Positions 22,789 through 31,919 of a stretch of DNA of 64,000 nt are shown one piece after another. The notes under the pieces were generated by a model, which saw only the letters and a program-made list of their open reading frames with translations, was not told where the DNA came from and searched no databases. Each line of letters opens with the position of its first letter. The stretch's first letter is position 1. This DNA comes from Achromobacter marplatensis (GTDB lineage: Bacteria > Pseudomonadota > Gammaproteobacteria > Burkholderiales > Burkholderiaceae_B): NCBI RefSeq assembly GCF_002209535.1, contig NZ_NJIG01000015.1, positions 1 to 64,000 on the forward strand, in the 5' to 3' direction. The position numbers and the translations under genes are program-made.

Positions 22789-24138
22789 ATGAGGAAATTC
22801 GGGATCAAGGCGGTGGTCGGCCTGCTGGTGGCCGCGGGCCTGGCAATCGGCGGCGCGCAGCTGCTGACCGCGAATCGCAAGGTGGACACGGCCGCATCGG
22901 TCGACATCCAGGACCGGCGGCTGATCGAGGCCGGCGCCTACATCGCGCGCACGGGCGATTGCGTGGCCTGTCACAGCGTGCCCGGCGGCAAGCCCTTCGC
23001 GGGCGGCCTGGCGATGCAGACGCCGGTAGGCACGATCTATTCGTCGAACATCTCGCCTGACAAGCAGTCGGGCATCGGCAACTACGATTACGCTGATTTC
23101 AAGAACGCGGTGCAGCTTGGCATCCGCAAAGACGGCACGCCCCTGTACCCGGCCATGCCGTACCCGTCGTACGCCATCATGCCGGACGCGGACATCCAGG
23201 CGCTGTATGCGTACTTCATGTCGCAGGTCGAACCCGTCAGCCAGCCCAGCGCCGATTCCACGATCCCCTGGCCGCTGAACATGCGCTGGCCCATGGCCTG
23301 GTGGCAACTGCTGTTCGCCGGCAAGCGCGACTTCGCGGCACCGGCCGGCGCCGATGAAAAGCTGGTGCGCGGCGCCTACCTGGTGGAAGGCCCCGGCCAC
23401 TGCGGCGCCTGCCATACCCCGCGCGGCCTGGCCTATCAGGAAAAGGCGCTGTCGCTGGCCGACGGCGACGCCTTCCTGTCGGGCGCCGTCATCGACGGCT
23501 GGCGCGCCAAGAGCCTGCGCGGCGAAGCGCAAGGCCTGCAATCATGGAGCGCGGAAGAAATCGTGATGTTCCTGAAGACGGGGCGCACCGACCGTGTCGC
23601 CGCGTTTGGCGCGATGGCCGATGTGGTCGAGCACAGCACGCGCTACTTCACGGACGGCGACCTGGCCAGCATCGCGGCCTATCTGAAGCAGTTGCCTCCG
23701 GTCGCGGGCAAGCTTGCGGCGTTCCCGCCCAAGGCCGACACCACCACCGCGGCCTTGCGCGACGGCCGCTACGATTCGCGCGGCGCGGTCATCTACATGG
23801 AGCAATGTGTGGTCTGCCATCGGGCGGACGGGCAGGGCATGCCGCGCATTTTCCCCGCGCTGGCGGGCAATTCGGCGGTGTATGCGCAGAACCCGCAGTC
23901 CATCATCCAGATCACGCTGGAAGGCGGCAAGATGCCGGCCAACGAGACGGACGCGATGGCGTTCGCCATGCCCGGCTTCAGGCACTTGAGCAACCAGGAC
24001 GTCACCGACGTCATCAATTTCATCCGCACGGCGTGGACGAACCAGGCGCCGCCGATCGCCGACAACGATGTCGCGCATATTCGCGATTTCCTGGCCAGCA
24101 AGAAGCCCAACATCGTCGCCGGAGGCAAGCATGAGTAA
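22789..24138 (+). CDS. Triheme cytochrome c (alcohol-dehydrogenase cytochrome subunit type)
   Basis: This 449-aa exported protein has an N-terminal membrane anchor or signal (FGIKAVVGLLVAAGLAIG) and three c-type heme sites: CVACH (about 58), CGACH (about 207) and CVVCH (about 348). Methionine ligands are likely in the YPAMPY and later motifs. The triheme layout and length match the cytochrome subunit of membrane alcohol or gluconate dehydrogenases. No dehydrogenase gene is adjacent. GGAGGG precedes ATG 22789. It overlaps the next cytochrome gene by 8 bp. Confidence 0.88.
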   Translation: MRKFGIKAVVGLLVAAGLAIGGAQLLTANRKVDTAASVDIQDRRLIEAGAYIARTGDCVACHSVPGGKPFAGGLAMQTPVGTIYSSNISPDKQSGIGNYDYADFKNAVQLGIRKDGTPLYPAMPYPSYAIMPDADIQALYAYFMSQVEPVSQPSADSTIPWPLNMRWPMAWWQLLFAGKRDFAAPAGADEKLVRGAYLVEGPGHCGACHTPRGLAYQEKALSLADGDAFLSGAVIDGWRAKSLRGEAQGLQSWSAEEIVMFLKTGRTDRVAAFGAMADVVEHSTRYFTDGDLASIAAYLKQLPPVAGKLAAFPPKADTTTAALRDGRYDSRGAVIYMEQCVVCHRADGQGMPRIFPALAGNSAVYAQNPQSIIQITLEGGKMPANETDAMAFAMPGFRHLSNQDVTDVINFIRTAWTNQAPPIADNDVAHIRDFLASKKPNIVAGGKHE

Positions 24139-25051
24139 GCACACCCGAATCGCCACGCTGTTGGCGCTTGCCGTCGCCGCCGGCAGTTGGATGGCCGCAA
24201 GCGCGGCGCCCGATACGCCGGCGCCGGGCGCGCAGGCCGGCGCCCGCAACACGTACGCGGTGATCGACAAGGACGGCAAACGCCTGCCCGACTACACGAT
24301 CCCGTCGGATACGCAGATCGCCGGCGAACCGAACGCGGACCAGATCAACTACGGCAAGCGCCTCTTGAACGAAACCCGCCGCCTGCTGCCGCAGAACACG
24401 GGCGCCAGCATGAACTGCAACAGCTGCCACGTGCAGGAAGGCAAGAAGCCGATGGGGGCGCCGTACATCAATACGGTCAACACCTTCCCGCAGTTCAACC
24501 CGCGCGCGAACCGCGTGGTGTCGCTGGAAGACCGCATCAACGGCTGCTTCATGCGGTCGATGAACGGCAAGCCGCTAGAGAAGGATTCTGCCGAAATGAA
24601 GGCGATGATTGCCTACATGAAGTGGCTGGCCCAAGACGTGCCGCATGGCGCAAAGGTGCAGATCGAAAACGCCTGGCCGATCGATACCAAGCTTGTGCCT
24701 GATCCGGTGCGGGGCAAGGGCCTGTATGCGGCGCAGTGCGCGTCCTGCCACGGCGCCAATGGCGAAGGCAAGAAGGACCGCGCGGGCGACATCGTGTTCC
24801 CGCCGTTGTGGGGCGACGAATCGTTCAACATCGGGGCCGGTCTCGCGCGCACGTACAAGGCTGCGGCATTCATCCGCAACAGCATGCCGATGGGCGTGAA
24901 CACGCACGGCAACTGGGGCGAGGGCGACGTGCTGTCCGACCAGGACGCCGTGGACGTGGCCGAATACTTCACCCACATGCCGCGTCCGGACTTCGCCGGC
25001 AAGGAGAAGGATTTCCCCAACGGCAAGAAACCCAAGGACTCGCGCTACTGA
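24131..25051 (+). CDS. Diheme cytochrome c (TsdA/SoxX-like)
   Basis: This 306-aa periplasmic protein has a signal peptide (IATLLALAVAAGSWMAASA) and two heme sites, CNSCH at about residue 98 and CASCH at about residue 207, each in a cytochrome c domain. The first domain (GASMNCNSCHVQEG) resembles that of TsdA-type thiosulfate dehydrogenases; no further evidence for that reaction is present. Its ATG lies inside the triheme gene's end, so the two are co-translated and probably pass electrons to each other. Confidence 0.85.
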   Translation: MSKHTRIATLLALAVAAGSWMAASAAPDTPAPGAQAGARNTYAVIDKDGKRLPDYTIPSDTQIAGEPNADQINYGKRLLNETRRLLPQNTGASMNCNSCHVQEGKKPMGAPYINTVNTFPQFNPRANRVVSLEDRINGCFMRSMNGKPLEKDSAEMKAMIAYMKWLAQDVPHGAKVQIENAWPIDTKLVPDPVRGKGLYAAQCASCHGANGEGKKDRAGDIVFPPLWGDESFNIGAGLARTYKAAAFIRNSMPMGVNTHGNWGEGDVLSDQDAVDVAEYFTHMPRPDFAGKEKDFPNGKKPKDSRY

Positions 25052-25096
25052 GCTTCTACAATCGGCCCTGTCATTCTTCCAGGAACCAGGGTCGCC

Positions 25097-26023
25097 ATGG
25101 AACTGCGCCAGTTGCGTTACTTCGTCCGCGTCGTCGAGGCGGGCAGCATCGGCCGGGCGGCCATGTCCCTGGGCATGGTCACCTCGGCCCTCAGCCAGCA
25201 GATCAGCAGGCTGGAAGGTGAACTCTCGACCCGGCTGCTGCAGCGCAGCGCCAGTGGCGTCGTGCCGACGGACGCGGGGCTGGCGTTTTTCCGGCAGGCC
25301 CAGCTGGCCCTGCGCCACGCCGACGATGCGGTGACGGCCGCCCAGCAGGCGCGGCTGGCCGGGCACGTCAGCGTCGGCCTGCCATCCACCACGGCGGCCA
25401 TTCTGGGCGCACCGTTCCTGCAAGCCATGAACGAGCGCTATCCCGACATTCGCCTGCACCTGGTCGAGGCGCTGTCGGGCCACCTTGCCGACATGCTCAA
25501 CGGCCGCTTGCTGGACCTGGCCATCGTGTTTCACGCCGAGTCCGCGCGGCGCTGGAGCATCATGCCGCTCCTGGACGAACCGCTGTACCTCTGTGCCCGG
25601 CGCGACATGCCGGGCGTGCCCGACGCCGACACGACGCGGCTGGACGCCATTGCGCATCTGCCGCTGGTGCTGCCCAGCGGCCGGCACGGCTTGCGCGCGC
25701 TGGTCAACAACGCGTTCCAGCAAATGGGGCAGACGCCGCGCGTGGTGGCTGAAGTCGATGGCCTGTCGTTGCTGATGGACGTGGTGCAGCTGGGCAACGC
25801 CGCCACGATCCAGCCCAGTTCGGCCACGGCTCGCATTGCGCCCGGCCAGCTGCACATGGCGCGCATTGAAGATGCCCACCTGTTCCGCCCCAATCTGCTG
25901 GCCAGCCTGTCCGACGACGAGCTGTCACCTGCCGGTTTGGCTGCGCGCCTGGTGCTGGCGGATGTGTCGCGCACGCTGGCACGCGACGGCAAGTGGGCGG
26001 TGGTGGCCCTTCACGAATCGTGA
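25097..26023 (+). CDS. tcuR: LysR-family regulator, probably of the tricarballylate genes
   Basis: This 308-aa regulator has an N-terminal HTH (MELRQLRYFVRVVEAGSIGR, LGMVTSALSQQISRLE) and an effector domain. It lies 77 bp upstream of tcuA on the same strand. In Salmonella, TcuR is a LysR activator of tcuABC, so the position supports the same role; the symbol is by context. Confidence 0.75.
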   Translation: MELRQLRYFVRVVEAGSIGRAAMSLGMVTSALSQQISRLEGELSTRLLQRSASGVVPTDAGLAFFRQAQLALRHADDAVTAAQQARLAGHVSVGLPSTTAAILGAPFLQAMNERYPDIRLHLVEALSGHLADMLNGRLLDLAIVFHAESARRWSIMPLLDEPLYLCARRDMPGVPDADTTRLDAIAHLPLVLPSGRHGLRALVNNAFQQMGQTPRVVAEVDGLSLLMDVVQLGNAATIQPSSATARIAPGQLHMARIEDAHLFRPNLLASLSDDELSPAGLAARLVLADVSRTLARDGKWAVVALHES

Positions 26024-26100
26024 ACACCCATTGACGCCCGGCTGATATCGCAAGCGCCACCCGCTGGGTACAGTCGGTCCCTTGATTCGGGGACGATGGC

Positions 26101-27507
26101 ATGGTGGACGTCTTGGTGGTGGGAGGGGGCAATGCGGCGCTGTGCGCGGCCCTGATGGCGCGCGAGGCCGGCGCAAGCGTGATGCTGCTGGAAGCGGCGC
26201 CGCGTGAATGGCGTGGCGGAAATTCGCAGCACACGCGCAACTTGCGCTGCATGCACGACGCGCCGCAGGACGTGCTGACCGACGCCTATCCCGAAGAGGA
26301 ATACTGGCAGGACCTGTTGAAGGTCACTGGCGGGCTGACCAATGAGCATCTGGCGCGCCTGGTCATCCGCGAATCGGCCACCTGCCGCGACTGGATGCGC
26401 CGGCATGGCGTGAACTTCCAGCCGCCGCTGTCGGGCGCGCTGCACGTGGCGCGCACCAATGCTTTCTTCATGGGCGGCGGCAAGGCGCTGGTGAATGCCT
26501 ATTACCGCAGCGCCGAGGCGCTGGGCGTGCAGATCCGCTACAACGCCCCGGTCGACGCGCTGGAGCTTGAAGACGGCCGCTTCAAGGCGGCGCGCATCGG
26601 CGACGAACGCATCGAGGCGCGCGCCTGTGTGCTGGCCGCGGGCGGCTTCGAGTCCAACCGGGAATGGCTGCGTGAAGCGTGGGGCCAGAACGAGCGCGGC
26701 GAATGGCCTGCCGACAATTTCCTGATCCGCGGCACGCGCTTCAACATGGGCGTGCTGTTGAAATTCATGCTGGACGCGGGCGCCGACAGCATCGGCGATC
26801 CGTCCCAATCGCATTGCGTGGCGATCGATGCGCGTGCACCGCTGTACGACGGCGGCATCTGTACCCGCATCGATTGCGTGTCGCTGGGCGTGGTAGTCAA
26901 CCGCGACGCGGTGCGTTTCTACGACGAAGGCGAGGACTTCTGGCCCAAGCGCTACGCCATCTGGGGCCGGCTGACCGCCATGCAGCCCGGCCAGGTCGCC
27001 TATTCCATCATCGATGCCAAGGCCATTGGCCGTTTCATGCCGCCGGTGTTTCCAGGCGTGCAGGCCGATACGCTGCCCGAACTGGCTGAAAAGCTGGGCC
27101 TGGACCCCGCCACGTTCGCGCAGACCTTGGCCGATTACAACGCGTCCTGTCGGGTCGGCACGTTCGACCACACCGCGCTGGACGATTGCCATACCGAGGG
27201 CGTCACGCCCGCCAAGACGCACTGGGCGCGGCCAATCGACACCGCGCCGTTCTACGGCTACGCACTGCGCCCGGGCATCACGTTTACCTATCTGGGCCTG
27301 AAGGTGGATGACACCGCCGCGGTGCGGTTCAACGACGTGCCCAGCGACAACCTGTTCGTGGCCGGCGAAATGATGGCCGGCAACGTGCTGGGCAAGGGCT
27401 ACACGGCCGGGGTGGGCATGTCCATCGGCACGGCGTTTGGCCGCATTGCCGGCACCCGGGCCGCCGCCGCCGCGCGCGCCCAGACCCTTGCGAAGAGCAC
27501 CCCATGA
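26101..27507 (+). CDS. tcuA: FAD-dependent tricarballylate dehydrogenase TcuA
   Basis: This 468-aa flavoprotein of the fumarate reductase/KsdD-like family has a dinucleotide-binding start [20 protein letters not shown] and typical [12 protein letters not shown] and [15 protein letters not shown] segments. The substrate-site region has [19 protein letters not shown], and the C-terminal FAD motif is [17 protein letters not shown]. It oxidises tricarballylate to cis-aconitate in the cytoplasm and hands electrons to TcuB. It overlaps tcuB by 4 bp. Confidence 0.92.
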   Translation: MVDVLVVGGGNAALCAALMAREAGASVMLLEAAPREWRGGNSQHTRNLRCMHDAPQDVLTDAYPEEEYWQDLLKVTGGLTNEHLARLVIRESATCRDWMRRHGVNFQPPLSGALHVARTNAFFMGGGKALVNAYYRSAEALGVQIRYNAPVDALELEDGRFKAARIGDERIEARACVLAAGGFESNREWLREAWGQNERGEWPADNFLIRGTRFNMGVLLKFMLDAGADSIGDPSQSHCVAIDARAPLYDGGICTRIDCVSLGVVVNRDAVRFYDEGEDFWPKRYAIWGRLTAMQPGQVAYSIIDAKAIGRFMPPVFPGVQADTLPELAEKLGLDPATFAQTLADYNASCRVGTFDHTALDDCHTEGVTPAKTHWARPIDTAPFYGYALRPGITFTYLGLKVDDTAAVRFNDVPSDNLFVAGEMMAGNVLGKGYTAGVGMSIGTAFGRIAGTRAAAAARAQTLAKSTP

Positions 27508-28733
27508 AGCAGCTTGAAGCCCTGGCCCGCGAGGCGCAGTCTTTTTCCACCCCGCATGTCGAGGCCGCGCCTGCCATGACCGAGCAGCCGGTGCGCTGGC
27601 TGGGCAAGGAGGCAAAGCCTCAAGCGGAATTGCTGACCGCCGACGAAACCGAAGTCGCCCGCGTCATGCAGATCTGCAACGCCTGCCGCTATTGCGAAGG
27701 CTTCTGTGCGGTGTTCCCGGCCATGACCCGCCGCCTGGAATTCGGCAAGGCCGACCTGAACTATCTGGCCAACCTGTGCCACAACTGCGGCGCCTGTCTG
27801 CACGCCTGTCAGTACGCGCCGCCGCATGAATTCGCGGTGAACGTGCCGCAGGCCATGGCCCGCGTCCGGGTGCAGACCTATACCGACTACGCCTGGCCCG
27901 CTGCGCTGGGCGCGCTGTACAAGCGCAATGGCCTGGCCTTGTCCTTGGCCACGGCAGGCGGCCTGGCGTTGTTCCTGGTGTTGGCGGTGCTGATGGCGGG
28001 CGGCCTGTTCCACGCGCCGATGGCCGGCAACTTCTACGCCGTGTTCCCGCACAACACGCTGGCGCTGATGTTCGGCGTGGTGTTCGGCTTTTCGGTGCTG
28101 GCGCTGGGCGTGGGCGTTACGCGCTTCTGGCGCAACGTCAGTCCGGGTGCTGCGTCCGGCGCTGCGGTGGCGGAGGCGGCGCACGACGCGCTGCGCCTGC
28201 GCTATCTGGATGGCGGGCACGGCAAGGGTTGCAACAACGCGGACGACGCCTTCACCCTGTGGCGCCGGCGCTTCCACCACTTCACGTTCTACGGCTTCAT
28301 GCTGTGTTTCGCGGCCACCTGTGTGGCGACGCTCTACCACTACCTGCTGGGCCAGCAGGCGCCTTATCCGTTCTGGAGCGCGCCGGTGTTGTTGGGCACG
28401 GCGGGCGGCATCGGCCTGTTGATCGGCCCGGCCGGCTTGCTGTGGCTGAACGTCAAGCGCCACCCGCAACAAGGCGACGCGGCGCAAAAACCGATGGACC
28501 GCGGTTTCATCATGCTGCTGTTCCTGACCAGCGCCACGGGCTTGGCGTTGCTGGCCGGACGCGACGGCAGTGCCATGGCCTTGCTGCTGGCGATACACCT
28601 GGGCGTGGTGATGGCGCTGTTCCTGACGCTGCCCTACGGCAAGTTCGCGCACGGCATCTACCGGTCTGCCGCGCTGCTCAAGTGGTCCATTGAAAAGCGC
28701 CAGCCCAACAAGCTGCAACTGGGGGCCGATTGA
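27504..28733 (+). CDS. tcuB: Tricarballylate utilisation Fe-S/cytochrome b-type protein TcuB
   Basis: This 409-aa protein has an N-terminal ferredoxin-like region with two cysteine clusters ([11 protein letters not shown] and [19 protein letters not shown]), then about six transmembrane helices with conserved histidines ([13 protein letters not shown]). It reoxidises the FAD of TcuA and passes electrons to the quinone pool. It is translationally coupled to tcuA. Confidence 0.92.
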   Translation: MKQLEALAREAQSFSTPHVEAAPAMTEQPVRWLGKEAKPQAELLTADETEVARVMQICNACRYCEGFCAVFPAMTRRLEFGKADLNYLANLCHNCGACLHACQYAPPHEFAVNVPQAMARVRVQTYTDYAWPAALGALYKRNGLALSLATAGGLALFLVLAVLMAGGLFHAPMAGNFYAVFPHNTLALMFGVVFGFSVLALGVGVTRFWRNVSPGAASGAAVAEAAHDALRLRYLDGGHGKGCNNADDAFTLWRRRFHHFTFYGFMLCFAATCVATLYHYLLGQQAPYPFWSAPVLLGTAGGIGLLIGPAGLLWLNVKRHPQQGDAAQKPMDRGFIMLLFLTSATGLALLAGRDGSAMALLLAIHLGVVMALFLTLPYGKFAHGIYRSAALLKWSIEKRQPNKLQLGAD

Positions 28734-28806
28734 CCGGACCCGTCCCGCGCGGGCATGACGGCGTCCTTTGAAGGCGCCGCATTCAACAACAACCCAGGAG
28801 ACTTCC

Positions 28807-29784
28807 ATGTTCCGTACCCGACTGCTGGCGCGCGTTGCGCTGGCCGCCTGTCTGTCGCCGGCATTGCCGGCGGCGCACGCGCAATCCTTCCCCACCAAAC
28901 CCATCACGCTCGTGGTGCCGCATTCGGCCGGCGGCACGTCCGACATCCTGGCAAGAACGGTCGCGGCCGAAGCGGCCAAGACGCTGGGCCAGACCATCGT
29001 CATCGACAACAAGGGCGGGGCCAACGGCACCATCGCCGCCAAGCAGGTGGCCTCCTCGGCGCCGGACGGATACACCCTGCTGCTGGCTACCGCCAGCACG
29101 CACGGCATCAATCCGTCGCTGTACTCGCGCATCTCTTACGATGCGGTGAAGGACTTCAAACCGGTCACGCTCTTGGCGACCGTGCCGAACGTGCTGGTCA
29201 TCGGTCCCAACGTCAAGGCCGCCAATGTGCAGGAGCTGATCGCGTACATCCGCTCGCAGGGCGACAAGACCAACATGGGTTCGGCGGGCGCCGGCACCCC
29301 GGGCCATCTGGCCGGCGAGATGTTCAAGAGCGCGGCCAAGTTGCAATTCACGCACGTGCCATACAAGGGCGGCAGCCCGGCCATCACTGACCTGATCGGC
29401 GGCCAGATCGATTTCATGTTTACCACCATACCCGGCGTGCTGCCGCACGTAAAGGCGGGCACCTTGCGCGCGCTGGCCGTGACCTCGCCCCAGCGTTCGC
29501 CGGCGATGCCCGATGTGCCGACGATGGCGGAATCCGGCCTGCCCGGTTTCCAGGCGGTGTCGTGGCACGGCATCGTCGCGCCGGCCGGCACGCCGGACGC
29601 GGTGGTGTCCACGCTGAATGCGGCGCTGGGCGGCGCCTTGGCCGCGCCCGCCGTCAAGCAGCGCCTGATGGAAGAAGGCGCTGCCGCCTCCAACCTGAAC
29701 ACCGCCGCGTTCGGCACGTTCATCCAGTCCGAAATCACGGCCTGGGCGAAAGCCGTGAAGGACTCAGGGGCAACGGCGAACTGA
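28807..29784 (+). CDS. Bug-family (TctC) receptor, probably for tricarballylate/citrate
   Basis: This 325-aa periplasmic receptor has a signal peptide ending AAHAQS and family motifs PHSAGGTSDILAR, DNKGGANGTIAAK, VPYKGGSPAITDLIGGQIDF and SWHGIVAPAGTP. AGGAG precedes ATG 28807. It takes the place of the TcuC permease of enteric loci, suggesting uptake by a tripartite tricarboxylate system whose membrane parts lie elsewhere. Ligand inferred from tcuAB. Confidence 0.88.
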   Translation: MFRTRLLARVALAACLSPALPAAHAQSFPTKPITLVVPHSAGGTSDILARTVAAEAAKTLGQTIVIDNKGGANGTIAAKQVASSAPDGYTLLLATASTHGINPSLYSRISYDAVKDFKPVTLLATVPNVLVIGPNVKAANVQELIAYIRSQGDKTNMGSAGAGTPGHLAGEMFKSAAKLQFTHVPYKGGSPAITDLIGGQIDFMFTTIPGVLPHVKAGTLRALAVTSPQRSPAMPDVPTMAESGLPGFQAVSWHGIVAPAGTPDAVVSTLNAALGGALAAPAVKQRLMEEGAAASNLNTAAFGTFIQSEITAWAKAVKDSGATAN

Positions 29785-29863
29785 CGCGGGGGGCGCAAGC
29801 CGCCTTTCTTCAGCATGGCGCGCCTATCCCGGCCGAGCGTATTCGCGTGCTAGGATGCCCGCC

Positions 29864-30457
29864 ATGTTGACGACTCTGTTGTTTTCTCTGCTGACGGTGA
29901 CGTCGGCGGATGCCGCCGTCACGTTCGACCTGAACTGCATGATCGCGGAAAAAGACGAAGGCGGAATGTTGAATTCCGCCGAACACTGCGCGCGCGTGGA
30001 TGGTGACACGTTGGTGTTCCGCCCCGGCCTGTTGGGCCAGATGGATTTCGACGCCGATGGCTTGTCGCCGGTGTTCACGAATCGGTCCTGGTATTGGGTT
30101 CGGCCCGATGGCAAGTCGGCCGCCGTCATCACCTACGACAACATGGCCGACGACTTCGAAGACGGCCTGACACGCGGTCCCTGGTCCGGCGGCATGGCCT
30201 ATTACGACACGCAGCTCAACCGCGTGCTGGCCACCCCTTACGAATGGGTCGACCGTTACAGCGCGGGCCTGGCCGTCGTGTGCGAGGGCTGCCGCAAGAC
30301 CTTCACGCCAGACGGCGAACACAGCTTCATGTCGGGCGGCGAGTGGGGCGCGATCGACCGGCATGGCCGGCTTGTCCTGTCGTTGCGGCCAGACGCGGCA
30401 TCCCTGATGCACGAGGTCGAGGCGGTACGTGCTGCCGCCCCGACGAGTGCGCGATAG
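29864..30457 (+). CDS. Exported WG-repeat-like protein, unknown function
   Basis: This 197-aa protein has a short signal sequence (LTTLLFSLLTVTSADA). The mature part has WG-like/beta repeats (NRSWYWVRPDGKSAAV, VDRYSAGLAVVCEGCRKTF, GGEWGAIDRHGRLVL) and a CxxC pair. ATG 29864 has AGGA 8 nt upstream; ATG 29855 is an alternative. No adjacent gene gives a clue to function. Confidence 0.6.
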   Translation: MLTTLLFSLLTVTSADAAVTFDLNCMIAEKDEGGMLNSAEHCARVDGDTLVFRPGLLGQMDFDADGLSPVFTNRSWYWVRPDGKSAAVITYDNMADDFEDGLTRGPWSGGMAYYDTQLNRVLATPYEWVDRYSAGLAVVCEGCRKTFTPDGEHSFMSGGEWGAIDRHGRLVLSLRPDAASLMHEVEAVRAAAPTSAR

Positions 30458-30466
30458 GCGCCTGGC

Positions 30467-30508
30467 CTAGAACTTGTAACGCAACTGCGCGAACACGTCG
30501 CAGAGGTC
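30467..30508 (-). pseudogene. Possible 3' scrap of an outer-membrane receptor gene
   Basis: On the minus strand 13 codons read ...DVFAQLRYKF and then TAG, a tail typical of outer-membrane beta-barrels such as TonB receptors, which end in an aromatic residue. An in-frame stop lies just upstream, and no barrel gene is present. It may be the relic of a deletion; the match is short. Confidence 0.25.
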
Positions 30509-30521
30509 ACTTCAGTCAGCG

Positions 30522-30998
30522 TTACCGCGCCTGATACGCATCGCACAGCGCCAGATACTCGTCGCCGTTGATCTCCAGCGCCATCGCTGAAATCAGCACG
30601 CGCTTCCTGTCCGGCAACGAGGTCTTAAGCTGGATCTGCTTGGCGGTCGGGATGCCCACGTAGTTCTGGTTGACGTAGGTGTTCTCGTTGATGGCGTGCC
30701 AGGGGATGACAGTGCCGTCGGTCAGCTTGAGGCCGCCGCGCGTGAAGGTAATGACGGGCGTCGCGGGGCCGAACGCACGCTTGAGGCATTTGACGACCAG
30801 CCAGATGGCGATCGCAGTGATAGCACCGAAGAAGGCCATCCCGCCGGTGTTGCCGCGTGCGTTCAGTGTCAGGGCGCCAAAGGCCAGGGCGGCAAGGCTC
30901 CAGACGATGGCGCCGGCGACCAGGCGGTTGCGCGAAAAGTACACCGGGCGATCGGCGAGCGTCTGGGATTGCTGGGCGGTAGAGCTGTAGATTTCCAT
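30522..30998 (-). CDS. Small membrane protein with cytoplasmic PH-like domain, unknown
   Basis: This 158-aa protein has two transmembrane helices at about 27-47 and 53-72, followed by a beta-rich domain starting ITFTRGGLKLTDGTVIPWHAI and ending in an EINGDEYLALCDAY helix. The layout is like bacterial PH-domain/YdbT-type membrane proteins. Its partner at 31063-31791 has a similar plan (two helices plus an IPWAAIDSIRT segment), so the two may be diverged paralogues. Confidence 0.6.
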   Translation of the reverse strand: MEIYSSTAQQSQTLADRPVYFSRNRLVAGAIVWSLAALAFGALTLNARGNTGGMAFFGAITAIAIWLVVKCLKRAFGPATPVITFTRGGLKLTDGTVIPWHAINENTYVNQNYVGIPTAKQIQLKTSLPDRKRVLISAMALEINGDEYLALCDAYQAR

Positions 30999-31062
30999 GG
31001 CTGGTGGCTGCACAAAGAGGGGAAGGGGGCGTGGGCGCGAGGCGCCGGGAGATGGGTGTCGT

Positions 31063-31791
31063 TCAGGCGCCGGGCAGGTACTGGCGCAGGCAGGCCAGCA
31101 TGACCGGTTCATTGACGATCTTGGAGCGGTCGATCTTGTGGGTCTTGCCGCGCGCGACGATGATCAGGGTCTCGTCGGTCTCCATGCCTTCGCTGTCTGA
31201 TTGCGTGCGGATGGAATCGATGGCGGCCCACGGGATCATGTGTCCTTTGTAGGTCAGGCCCGACGCATTCATGGACAGCGGGCCGAAGCCGACCGTGTCT
31301 TGGGCCTGTAGGCGGCGCAGCGTGGTGGCCTCCAGATTGCCGCCGACCGATTCTTCCAGCTGGTCGGCAAGCGCATAGCCGTCTTCCCAGATGGCCAGGC
31401 GGATGCGCACGCGTTCACCGTCTCGCAGGGTCAGCACCAGATGGTCGCGATTGTGTTGATGCCGGATCGACGCCACATCGGTATAGGCCAGTGTGCGGGG
31501 GCCGATGTGCAGGGCGTGGCTGTCCAGCGTCAGCTCGGCAGGCGCGCGCCACCAGGCGACCAGATCCGACCCGCGCCAGAGCAGATAGCCGACGGTCGGC
31601 AAAGTCAGGAAGAACACCAGCCACATCGCGCGATAGCGCAGCATTTCGATCAGCAGGCTGCGCGGCAGCAGCCAGATGTCCAACGTGGCCAGCAACTGGG
31701 CGCTGAACAGGTAAAGCAGGGCGAATGCGCCGGCGTAGCAGCCCAACGCATAACGTGGCAGAACACGGGGAAATGAGGCGGTCATAGGCAT
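31063..31791 (-). CDS. Membrane protein with PH-like domain, paralogue of its neighbour
   Basis: This 242-aa protein has transmembrane segments at about 14-36 and 50-72, then a soluble region with LTLDSHALHIGPRTLAYTDVA and a second beta domain with LTYKGHMIPWAAIDSIRT. The motif IPW-AI is shared with the gene downstream on the same strand. Start uncertain (ATG 31791 or 31785). Function unknown. Confidence 0.55.
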   Translation of the reverse strand: MPMTASFPRVLPRYALGCYAGAFALLYLFSAQLLATLDIWLLPRSLLIEMLRYRAMWLVFFLTLPTVGYLLWRGSDLVAWWRAPAELTLDSHALHIGPRTLAYTDVASIRHQHNRDHLVLTLRDGERVRIRLAIWEDGYALADQLEESVGGNLEATTLRRLQAQDTVGFGPLSMNASGLTYKGHMIPWAAIDSIRTQSDSEGMETDETLIIVARGKTHKIDRSKIVNEPVMLACLRQYLPGA

Positions 31792-31866
31792 GGGGCCGCG
31801 ACGCGGCACCGCAGGAAAATGAAAGGCCTCGAACTCTAAAGGATGGCTGCGGCAGCCCCGGTGTCG

Positions 31867-31877
31867 ATCTGTATCAA
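31867..31877. promoter_or_regulatory. TTGRTACAGAT motif, possible regulator site
   Basis: The minus strand reads TTGATACAGAT, matching TTGGTACAGAT at 36260-36270 upstream of the bd oxidase operon. The site lies between the MocR gene stop and the start of the membrane-protein gene at 31791. MocR proteins often bind short direct or inverted motifs; the link is inference. Confidence 0.25.
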
Positions 31878-31919
31878 GAATCTGAATTTCATGTCTTGAA
31901 CGTGTTAATCACTTTCCCA

